Source: an uncultured Lachnospiraceae bacterium (lineage in GTDB: Bacteria > Bacillota > Clostridia > Lachnospirales > Lachnospiraceae). Taken from it: DNA of 64,000 nucleotides. The stretch spans positions 1-64,000 of the forward strand of contig CAQGLR010000005.1 in assembly GCA_948794795.1 (NCBI GenBank). The letters run 5' to 3'. Made by a program: the position numbers and the translations under genes. Each line of letters starts with the position of its first letter. The first letter of the stretch is position 1. Shown piece after piece: positions 1 to 7,309 of the stretch. Under the pieces are notes generated by a model. It saw nothing but the letters and a program-made list of their open reading frames with translations. It was not told where the DNA came from and did not search any database.

Positions 1-91
1 TTGTGGAAAAGTAAAAAATAAATTTCGTCACATTTCACAATGGTTTATTGGGGGGGTGTGAACTGTAACTTATTGTACACCAGCTGTAATA
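1..91. other. left-edge non-coding stretch
   Basis: No open reading frame or clear hairpin is visible here. It contains a run of seven G residues near position 50-57 and lies downstream of the minus-strand DUF5688 gene. Confidence 0.5.
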
Positions 92-1021
92 CTAAACACA
101 AATTTCTATAATATTTTTTTCTGTTGAATAATGGTATATCTGGTCTGAAAGCACTTCCTCTTCCACCACACAGCTTTCATTTACTTCATGTACCATTTTT
201 TTAAGTTCATGTGTATACACCTGTCCATCATCAGGAATTACAAGAAGTTCATGTATACTGCTTGGAAGAATATATAAATCCAGTCCAGTTATTTCCCCTA
301 TTTCTTTAAGACATCCAGGATAAAGTATTACAGCAGCACCATTTATGCCTCTTTCATTTGTTAATATAAATGGTGCATCTTCTTCCTGCAGAATACATTT
401 ATTAACAGTATCCTGCATTCCAGACATCACAGCTTCTCCATTTTCCAGCATATTCTTTAACATAATTTTAAGCGGGCAGAACACTTTTGGAAAGATTTTC
501 TCTGTATTATAAATAGCTGTTTTATACAACATCTTTGTAGTTATGCCCCACTCATCCATTATTGGATTGGTTATACGTACAGACCCTATTCCGTTGCCAT
601 TTTCAATTACAAGACAGTAGAATATAATTGCCAGGTCAAGAAATGGTATATATGGTATTTCTTCAAGAAGCTGGCTGTTCTTCTGGAAAGAAACAAGCCT
701 GCAGACTATTTTATCTTTGCACTTTTCTATATCCAGGTCAAAACTGTCATAATCCATATCTTTTAATTCAATATATTTATTATACATTAAGCCAGCAATA
801 TCCTCTATCCCTGTACCTTGCAGGTACTCTTCATAATATACCTGCAGGTAGAAATTAGGTGATATTTTCTTTTTATTCCCATATAATACCATTCCTTCAA
901 GTTCCAAGGAATTATTTTTTATTACATTATGTATTTCAATATTTATTTCATTACCGAATTTTTGCTTTATTATTCTACACAACACACTTTTAAATTCTTC
1001 ATAAGAATATTTCTTCTTCAT
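92..1021 (-). CDS. DUF5688 family protein
   Basis: A 309-residue soluble protein of unknown function that resembles the DUF5688 family found in many Lachnospiraceae genomes (recognised from the YEEFKSVL-like start and the overall pattern, not by search). It has no signal peptide or membrane segment. The frame stays open to 1171, but the first 50 codons lie inside a palindromic repeat, so I place the start at the internal ATG (MKKKYSYEEF), which has AAGGAG nine bases upstream. It stands alone, with repeat copy A1 directly upstream and the window edge downstream. Members of this family often occur in several copies per genome; their role is not known. Confidence 0.75.
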   Translation of the reverse strand: MKKKYSYEEFKSVLCRIIKQKFGNEINIEIHNVIKNNSLELEGMVLYGNKKKISPNFYLQVYYEEYLQGTGIEDIAGLMYNKYIELKDMDYDSFDLDIEKCKDKIVCRLVSFQKNSQLLEEIPYIPFLDLAIIFYCLVIENGNGIGSVRITNPIMDEWGITTKMLYKTAIYNTEKIFPKVFCPLKIMLKNMLENGEAVMSGMQDTVNKCILQEEDAPFILTNERGINGAAVILYPGCLKEIGEITGLDLYILPSSIHELLVIPDDGQVYTHELKKMVHEVNESCVVEEEVLSDQIYHYSTEKNIIEICV

Positions 1022-1085
1022 TGGCTGATTCTCCTTTTGTTTTATTTTAAGTTTCCTCATTTTTTTAATATACGAATCTTTTGGC

Positions 1086-1285
1086 TCTGGCAATTCCAAA
1101 GTTTTACCAACAAGCCATGTGCAACATGGCTTTGCCCGCATTCCGCTTGGATGGGATACGCAGTGGTGCATAAAGCCCCAATGTTTCTGCGAAACAAATG
1201 TTTCACAGAAACATTAAATACGGGGCTTAAGCACCAGCGTCCCCATAACAGCTGCCTTATGGTAAAACATTTGGAATTTGCCAGA
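1086..1285 (-). repeat. palindromic repeat, family A copy 1
   Basis: About 200 bp bounded by inverted ends reading TCTGGCAATTCCAAA and its complement (TTTGGAATTTGCCAGA). Inside are a short arm (AAGCCATG..CATGGCTT), the conserved fold GGATACGC..GGTGC-ATA-stem..stem-AA-GCACC..GCGTCC, and a terminal hairpin rich in AATGTTTC/GAAACATT. Similarity with copies at 28.5 and 61.0 kb continues past the end to about 1325 (AGTAATATAATCTTTG). It supplies the spurious 5' extension of the neighbouring DUF5688 frame. Confidence 0.9.
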
Positions 1286-1414
1286 GTAATATAATCTTTG
1301 TATATTTTAAAAAATGGGGAAACTCAGATTGTTTTATACATTGACAGATTTATTTGTTATTATATATATAAGATTAAAGTGCCAGACCAATAAATCTGGC
1401 ACTCTAGTCTTTAA

Positions 1415-1580
1415 AGAAAATCTCTTTGCTTAACTACAGTTACTATAATTAATAAAAAGTACACGCATAATATTACGTTTTAGTATAGGGGAATTATACA
1501 AATAACGGAATTTTAATAGATTCTTTAGGGAAATTCAAAAAAGCACACTTGTTACGATTTGCACCGCAAAGAGATTTTCT
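1415..1580. repeat. inverted-repeat-bounded element
   Basis: AGAAAATCTCTTTGC at 1415-1429 is matched exactly by its reverse complement at 1566-1580, and the match continues imperfectly outward (TCTTTA/TAAAGA). The 136-bp interior is AT-rich and non-coding. It could be a small MITE-like element or a remnant; only this copy is seen in the window. Confidence 0.5.
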
Positions 1581-1860
1581 AAAGATATATTACCAGACAC
1601 TTATGTAACAGACAATGTTATGATTATATGAAAAAACAGCCTTAATAAAAACATATTTTACAAAAGCCATACTGGTTAATTAATAATAATTTTTGGCTGG
1701 TTTGTGCAATAATACTTCTGGTCTTATATAAAATATACAATATGCACAATATTTATAACAAAAATCTACGTATAAGCCCATGTTTACGTTAATATTTGTA
1801 CTTTTACAATCCGGGCTGCATAAAGATAGTTTCCAGGCCAGATAATTTGTACATATTAAA

Positions 1861-1962
1861 AAGGAGCTGTCGCATCAAGAAAAACTATAACAATATATAA
1901 TGGATATAAATTTTAACAGGTACCATATATTGTATGCTTTCTACTTAGTGCGACAGCCCCTT
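1861..1962 (-). terminator. long hairpin after dnaJ, probable operon terminator
   Basis: AAGGAGCTGTCGCA at the left pairs with TGCGACAGCCCCTT at the right (13 of 14), and an inner stem CAATATAT..GG / CCATATATTG continues the pairing. Read on the minus strand, the stem ends in CTCCTTTTTAAT, a short U-tract. The position 50 bp beyond the dnaJ stop fits termination of the heat-shock operon. Confidence 0.6.
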
Positions 1963-2012
1963 AATACAATGTTATTTTTTTATTATACTTTATAATGCAA
2001 GTTTTTTTATAC

Positions 2013-3161
2013 TTACTTTTTCCACGGTTTTCTCTTAGATTTTCCTTTTGGTTTTTCTTCTTCTGTTTCTTCTGCCTGGCTTTCACCATTTACAGATTTG
2101 TCAAATTGTAACAATATGTCTTTCTGTTCCTGTGTAAGCTGGGTTGGTACCTGTACCACAAGGGTTACATAGTGGTCACCACGCACCTGCTTATTGCGGA
2201 GTGAAGGAACACCCTTATTTCTTAAACGTACCCTTGTATCAGTCTGTGTGCCTGGTTTAACATTGTAAATAACTTCACCATCTATTGTCTTAATATGCAC
2301 ATCACCGCCAAGTGCTGCCTGTACAAATGTAACAGGTGCTGTAGAATATATATCCCTGTCCTGGCGCTGGAACAGCGGATGCCTGCTGACAAGAACTTCA
2401 ACAAGCAAGTCTCCCCTGCTGCCACCATTTACACCTGGCTCACCTTTGTCACGTATCCTTACACACTGGCCATTGTCTATTCCAGCAGGAATTGATACTG
2501 AAATCTTCTTACGCTTGCTTACATACCCTGTACCACTGCAGTCTGTACATTTACTCTTGATAATTTTACCTGTTCCACGGCAGTCAGGACATGACTGTAC
2601 ATTCCTTACCACACCAAACAATGACTGTTGTGTAAATACTACCTGGCCTTTGCCGCCGCACTTTGAACATGTTTCAGGCGATGTGCCAGGTTTTGCCCCA
2701 GTTCCATGACAGTTAGAACATTCCTCTTTTAATGTAATGTCAATCTCTTTGTCAATGCCAAAGCATGCCTCTTCAAATGTAATCCTGACTGTTGTACGTA
2801 CATTCTGTCCTTTCATCGGCCCGTTACTCTGTGCCCTTGAACGGCCGCCTCCGAAAAAGTCTCCAAAGATATCACCAAAGATATCACCCATGTCCATTCC
2901 ACTGAAATCAAATCCGCCACCGCCTGCGCCGCCTTCAAAAGCAGCGTGCCCGAACTGGTCATACTGGCGTTTCTTATCAGCATCACTAAGCACGGCATAA
3001 GCCTCAGAAGCCTCTTTAAACTTTACTTCTGCTTCTTTGTCACCTGGGTTAATATCAGGGTGGTACTTTTTAGCCAGCTTACGGTATGCTGATTTAATCT
3101 CCGAATCAGAAGCCTGGCGGCTTACGCCAAGGACTTCATAATAATCTCTCTTCTCTGCCAT
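2013..3161 (-). CDS. dnaJ: chaperone DnaJ (Hsp40)
   Basis: The Hsp40 co-chaperone stimulates DnaK ATP hydrolysis and delivers unfolded clients in the cytoplasm. The 382-residue protein has a J domain (about 1-70) with the HPD motif at 34-36, a Gly/Phe-rich stretch (about 73-105), and four CxxCxGxG zinc motifs at about 148, 165, 191 and 205 (CSNCHGTG, CSKCGGKG, CPDCRGTG, CTDCSGTG), followed by the client-binding C-terminal domains and a basic tail. It is thus a full type I DnaJ. It is the last gene of hrcA-grpE-dnaK-dnaJ, separated from dnaK by 183 bp containing a perfect hairpin, so its level may be set partly by read-through or mRNA processing. Confidence 0.97.
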   Translation of the reverse strand: MAEKRDYYEVLGVSRQASDSEIKSAYRKLAKKYHPDINPGDKEAEVKFKEASEAYAVLSDADKKRQYDQFGHAAFEGGAGGGGFDFSGMDMGDIFGDIFGDFFGGGRSRAQSNGPMKGQNVRTTVRITFEEACFGIDKEIDITLKEECSNCHGTGAKPGTSPETCSKCGGKGQVVFTQQSLFGVVRNVQSCPDCRGTGKIIKSKCTDCSGTGYVSKRKKISVSIPAGIDNGQCVRIRDKGEPGVNGGSRGDLLVEVLVSRHPLFQRQDRDIYSTAPVTFVQAALGGDVHIKTIDGEVIYNVKPGTQTDTRVRLRNKGVPSLRNKQVRGDHYVTLVVQVPTQLTQEQKDILLQFDKSVNGESQAEETEEEKPKGKSKRKPWKK

Positions 3162-3201
3162 AAAATTGCTCCCCTGGTTTTTCTATAAACATATGTTTAA
3201 A

Positions 3202-3225
3202 GGCTGCTGCCATACGGCAGCAGCC
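3202..3225 (-). terminator. perfect hairpin between dnaK and dnaJ
   Basis: GGCTGCTGCC at 3202-3211 pairs perfectly with GGCAGCAGCC at 3216-3225 around an ATAC loop. On the minus strand it is followed by TTTAAA rather than a strong U-tract. It may be a partial terminator or an RNA processing/stability site setting dnaK:dnaJ ratios. Confidence 0.6.
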
Positions 3226-3344
3226 ACTATGCAGCACAAAACAACTTCAAAAACTTCTGTTTATGAAAAATGCTGCCTTTGCATTTTCCTGGTGTGGGAA
3301 AGACAGCAGTGCTGCCGCAGAAACTTTTTGTTTCTCCTCACACT

Positions 3345-5222
3345 TTATACTTCACGGTAATCCCCGTCAACTACATCATCAGCTGCATCTGCGCTTCCCT
3401 GTGATGCACCCATGTCTGGACCTGGACCTGCTCCCATATCAGGACCTGCTCCTGCTGCCTGTGCACCTTCATACATCTTCTGGAATACATTCTGTGCACT
3501 TTCCATAAGTTTCTCTTTACCAGCCTTTAAATCATCAATATCGCTGTCTGACATGCTTTCAGGATTAGTCCTCTCAACAACTGCCTTAAGTGCATCAATT
3601 TCTGACTGCACTCTTTCCTTCTCAGAAGCGTCAATCTTGTCACCAACCTCATCAAGTGCTTTCTGTGTCTGGAATACCAGGCTGTCAGCGTCATTGCGTG
3701 CATCAATTCCCTCTTTGCGCTTCTTATCCTCTGCCTCAAACTGTGCTGCTTCCCTTACAGCTTTGTCGATTTCTTCATCAGACATATTTGAACCTGCTGT
3801 AATTGTAATATTCTGCTCTTTGCCTGTACCAAGGTCTTTAGCAGAAACATTTACAATACCATTGGCATCTATATCAAATGTAACCTCAATCTGTGGAACA
3901 CCACGTCTTGCTGGAGGAATACCATCAAGCCTGAACTGTCCAAGTGACTTATTATCCTTTGCAAACTGGCGCTCACCCTGTAATACATTGATATCAACTG
4001 CGCTCTGGTTATCTGCAGCTGTAGAGAATATCTGGCTCTTCTTAGTAGGGATTGTTGTATTCCTCTCAATAAGCTTTGTAGCTACACCACCCATTGTTTC
4101 GATTGAAAGCGAAAGTGGTGTTACATCAAGAAGAAGGATATCGCCTGCACCAGCATCACCAGCAAGCTTTCCACCCTGTACAGAAGCACCAAGTGCTACA
4201 CATTCATCTGGGTTAAGTGACTTATTAGGCTCATGGCCTGTAAGCTGTTTAACCTTATCCTGTACTGCAGGTATACGTGTTGAACCACCTACAAGAAGCA
4301 CCTTGCCAAGTTCTGAAGCTGTAAGTCCTGCATCACTTAATGCATTAGTTACAGGAGTAGCAGTCCTTTCTACAAGGTCATGTGTAAGCTCATCAAACTT
4401 AGCACGTGTAAGGTTCATGTCAAAATGCTTTGGACCTTCAGGAGTAGCTGTGATAAATGGCAGGTTAATATTTGTTGTTGTAGCTGATGAAAGCTCTTTC
4501 TTAGCTTTCTCTGCTGCTTCATTAAGCCTCTGGAGTGCCATTTTATCTTTAGAAAGGTCAACACCCTCTGTATTCTTAAATTCCTGTATCATATAATCTG
4601 TAATCTTCTTATCAAAATCATCACCACCAAGATGGTTATCACCTGATGTTGAAAGAACTTCTATTACACCATCACCGATTTCAATAATAGATACATCAAA
4701 TGTACCACCACCAAGGTCATATACCATGATTTTCTGCTCTTTTTCATTATCAAGGCCATATGCAAGGGCGGCTGCTGTAGGCTCGTTGATAATACGTTTA
4801 ACATCAAGGCCTGCAATCTTTCCTGCATCCTTTGTAGCCTGGCGCTGTGCATCATTAAAGTAAGCTGGTACTGTAATAACTGCTTCTGTAACTTTTTCAC
4901 CAAGGTAGCTTTCTGCATCAGCTTTTAATTTCTGGAGTATCATAGCTGAAATTTCCTGCGGTGAATACTTTTTATCATCAATAGCTACGCGGTAATCTGT
5001 ACCCATATGCCTCTTTATTGAAGAAATTGTTTTATCTGCATTGGTTACTGCCTGGCGCTTTGCAGGCTCACCTACTAACCTCTCGCCTGTCTTTGTAAAT
5101 GCAACAACCGAAGGAGTTGTTCTTGCACCTTCTGTATTAGCTACTACTACAGGCTTTCCACCTTCCATAACAGCTACACATGAATTTGTTGTACCTAAGT
5201 CAATACCAATAATTTTGCTCAT
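3345..5222 (-). CDS. dnaK: molecular chaperone DnaK (Hsp70)
   Basis: Hsp70 binds and releases exposed hydrophobic segments in an ATP-driven cycle with DnaJ and GrpE. The protein starts MSKIIGIDLGTTNS, the family's phosphate-binding signature, and has the second signature (VYDLGGGTFDVS), the third (LLVGGSTRIP), the substrate-binding domain and a Gly/Met-rich C-terminal tail ending in an acidic EV terminus. I place the start at 5222 (625 residues): the frame is open a further 20 codons, but AGAGG lies just before the internal ATG and the extension does not resemble DnaK. It is third in the CIRCE-controlled operon. Confidence 0.97.
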   Translation of the reverse strand: MSKIIGIDLGTTNSCVAVMEGGKPVVVANTEGARTTPSVVAFTKTGERLVGEPAKRQAVTNADKTISSIKRHMGTDYRVAIDDKKYSPQEISAMILQKLKADAESYLGEKVTEAVITVPAYFNDAQRQATKDAGKIAGLDVKRIINEPTAAALAYGLDNEKEQKIMVYDLGGGTFDVSIIEIGDGVIEVLSTSGDNHLGGDDFDKKITDYMIQEFKNTEGVDLSKDKMALQRLNEAAEKAKKELSSATTTNINLPFITATPEGPKHFDMNLTRAKFDELTHDLVERTATPVTNALSDAGLTASELGKVLLVGGSTRIPAVQDKVKQLTGHEPNKSLNPDECVALGASVQGGKLAGDAGAGDILLLDVTPLSLSIETMGGVATKLIERNTTIPTKKSQIFSTAADNQSAVDINVLQGERQFAKDNKSLGQFRLDGIPPARRGVPQIEVTFDIDANGIVNVSAKDLGTGKEQNITITAGSNMSDEEIDKAVREAAQFEAEDKKRKEGIDARNDADSLVFQTQKALDEVGDKIDASEKERVQSEIDALKAVVERTNPESMSDSDIDDLKAGKEKLMESAQNVFQKMYEGAQAAGAGPDMGAGPGPDMGASQGSADAADDVVDGDYREV

Positions 5223-5331
5223 AATTAACCTCTTTTCTGCGCTGCTTATTGTGCATTGCAAGTTTGCTGCCAGACAGCGCATAGACGCAAACCTGCCAAG
5301 TAAAATTTATCTGTTTATTGCTTTTTAACAA

Positions 5332-6012
5332 TTAATTAACTACCTTTACCATACTATGCCTTACTACACTTTCTTTATACATATAGCCTTTTTGCATTTC
5401 TTCTGCTACTGTGCCGCTTTCCAGTGTATCATCATCAACTGCCATAACAGCATTGTGGATAGCTGGGTCAAATTCTTTCCCTACAGCTTCTATTGGTTTT
5501 ACACCAAGCTCTTCAAGTGCAGTAACAAGCTGTTTATATACCAGTTCCACACCCTGTACAAAAGGTGCCTCTTTTTCTTCCGCTGGTACTCCTGCAAGGC
5601 CTCTTTCAAAGTTATCTATAACTGGAAGGATTTTTTCAACAACACTCTTTGCACCAGTTTCAAACATCTGTGATTTTTCTTTCTCAGAACGCTTCCTGAA
5701 ATTCTCGAATTCAGCGAGCTGCCTTACCCTCTGGTCTTCAAGGCCAGCAATCTTCTCTTCAAGCTTCTGGGTGGCTTTATCTTTCTTCTTGCCAAAACGT
5801 TTTTCCTTTTTCCCAGTGGATGCTGTCTTGCTATCATCTGTAGCAGCTTCTGTCTCCTGTGTTTCTTCTGTCTGGCTTTCCTCTAAGGATTCATCTCCTT
5901 CTGGCACTCCACCTGCTTCCTCTGTGCCATCCTGGACATCTTTACTGCCAGTGCTGTCTTCCACGTCTGCTGTATTTTCTGCATCCTTTTCTAAATCTTT
6001 CTCATCTGCCAC
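5332..6012 (-). CDS. grpE: nucleotide exchange factor GrpE
   Basis: GrpE releases ADP from DnaK and so resets the chaperone cycle. The protein has a long acidic, low-complexity N-terminal part (about 1-75, rich in E, D, T), a coiled-coil helix (EEKIAGLEDQRVRQLAEFENFRKR region), and the C-terminal beta domain with the characteristic EFDPAIHNAV and VRHSMVKV segments. A GTG at 6024 would be the longest start, but the ribosome-binding AGAGAGG overlaps it; the GTG at 6010-6012 has that AGAGAGG 11 bases upstream, so I prefer it (226 residues). It follows hrcA by about 45 bp. Confidence 0.94.
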   Translation of the reverse strand: MADEKDLEKDAENTADVEDSTGSKDVQDGTEEAGGVPEGDESLEESQTEETQETEAATDDSKTASTGKKEKRFGKKKDKATQKLEEKIAGLEDQRVRQLAEFENFRKRSEKEKSQMFETGAKSVVEKILPVIDNFERGLAGVPAEEKEAPFVQGVELVYKQLVTALEELGVKPIEAVGKEFDPAIHNAVMAVDDDTLESGTVAEEMQKGYMYKESVVRHSMVKVVN

Positions 6013-6056
6013 TGCATTTACCACCTCTCTTATTATCTTGCGGCAACCAGGCCATA

Positions 6057-7091
6057 TTATTCATTCTTGAATATATCATCAAGCTGCGTCATTAATGACT
6101 GCAGCGTGCTTACTACTTTGTCATAATCCATACGTTTCGGCCCTACAATACCAATTTTGCCATATACACCTTCATGTATCCTGTATGTGGCAGTTACCAT
6201 AGAACAATCCTTCATACTGTCAACTTTTGTTTCATTGCCAATATATACCTGTATATCATAGGTTTCACTGCCGCTTCCTGTACCTGTTGTTTCAAGCCAG
6301 TTATTAATAATCCCTTTCTCCTCAAATGCATTAAGGAGTTCTGTTGTTTCGGACTTACTTGAAAGCTCTGGGTACTTAAGTATATTGGTAGCACCACTTG
6401 TATATATCTCAAAGTCATCTTCTTCCATAAGTGCATTGCCAATAAGTTCCAGCACTGCATCAATAACTCCTGTATGGCTGCCTGCCTGTTCTTTTATATT
6501 TTTTATAATAGCAAGGTTCATCTCTGTTACATCCAGGCCATTCAGTGTAGTATTAAGTATGAAGTTCAGCTTTACCATAAGTTCCTGGTCTATGTGTTCT
6601 TCAACCTTGAGCATCTGGTTTTTCACAACATTATTGTCAAGTACAATTACTGTAAGGATATTTCTCTCATCAACAGGTGTAATCTGTATAAATTTAACTT
6701 TCTTTGTCTTATACCTTGGTCCTGACACCATTGTTGCATAATTCGTATTACTTGCAAGGTATTTTGCAACCTGCTTTAACAGGACATCAATCTTACCTGC
6801 CTTCTCTTCCAGCTGCTCTTTAAGGTTCTGGACTTCACTTGTCTTGTCATCCAGCATTGTATCAACATATAACCTGTATGCCTTATCCGTAGGTATACGC
6901 CCGGCAGAAGTATGCGGCTGTATAATATATCCCATCTCTTCAAGGTCTGACATCTCATTACGGATAGTTGCTGAACTTAAATTCAAATCTGTGTCCTTTG
7001 AAATGGTTCTGGAACCAACAGGCTCTCCAGTTTCAAGATACGTGCGTATTATCGTCTGAAGAATTTTTATCTTCCTTTCGCTTAACTCCAA
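6057..7091 (-). CDS. hrcA: heat-inducible transcription repressor HrcA
   Basis: HrcA represses class I heat-shock genes by binding the CIRCE operator and is itself folded by GroEL. The 344-residue protein has an N-terminal winged helix (ERKIKILQTIIRTYLETGEPVGSRT at about 5-29; SSATIRNEMSDLEEMGYI near 40-57), a GAF-like middle and a C-terminal dimerisation part. The start is TTG at 7089-7091, with GGAG eight bases upstream. It is the first gene of hrcA-grpE-dnaK-dnaJ and lies just downstream of a perfect CIRCE element, so it regulates its own operon. Confidence 0.95.
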   Translation of the reverse strand: MELSERKIKILQTIIRTYLETGEPVGSRTISKDTDLNLSSATIRNEMSDLEEMGYIIQPHTSAGRIPTDKAYRLYVDTMLDDKTSEVQNLKEQLEEKAGKIDVLLKQVAKYLASNTNYATMVSGPRYKTKKVKFIQITPVDERNILTVIVLDNNVVKNQMLKVEEHIDQELMVKLNFILNTTLNGLDVTEMNLAIIKNIKEQAGSHTGVIDAVLELIGNALMEEDDFEIYTSGATNILKYPELSSKSETTELLNAFEEKGIINNWLETTGTGSGSETYDIQVYIGNETKVDSMKDCSMVTATYRIHEGVYGKIGIVGPKRMDYDKVVSTLQSLMTQLDDIFKNE

Positions 7092-7116
7092 CGAACCACT
7101 CCTTCCTTATTTCTTG

Positions 7117-7143
7117 TTAGCACTCTTTAAAATGGAGTGCTAA
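7117..7143 (-). promoter_or_regulatory. CIRCE operator
   Basis: TTAGCACTC, nine bases, GAGTGCTAA: a perfect CIRCE inverted repeat, 25 bp upstream of the hrcA start. It is the binding site for HrcA. Confidence 0.97.
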
Positions 7144-7155
7144 CATCTATTTAGT

Positions 7156-7184
7156 AAGATATCACGCTTAATATTCCTTGTCAA
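7156..7184 (-). promoter_or_regulatory. sigma-A promoter of the hrcA operon
   Basis: On the minus strand TTGACA (7179-7184), a 17-bp spacer and TATCTT (7156-7161) lie directly upstream of CIRCE. A transcript starting there would carry CIRCE at its very 5' end, the usual class I arrangement. Confidence 0.85.
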
Positions 7185-7309
7185 GATATTTTTTCATATT
7201 TTTTCTAAAATTTTGCAATTCACATATAGCATTACATTTTACTATATGTAAAATTATAAAATATGACGATAAATAATAAATAAGACTATACCAGAATGTG
7301 AGGTATGAT

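Larger units (their letters stand above)
1286..2012. other. gene-free region with hairpins
   Basis: This 0.7-kb AT-rich stretch has no convincing gene. It holds a small hairpin (AGTGCCAGA/TCTGGCACT, 1378-1403), a 15-bp inverted repeat spaced by about 135 bp (1415-1429 and 1566-1580), and the long hairpin downstream of dnaJ described separately. Confidence 0.7.

Noticed and set aside
3412..4596. 394-codon plus-strand frame opposite dnaK
   Set aside because: It mirrors the strongly coding dnaK frame, has no ribosome-binding site and no family resemblance.
5411..6070. 219-codon plus-strand frame opposite grpE
   Set aside because: Serine-rich shadow of the Glu/Lys-rich grpE codons; grpE is clearly the real gene.
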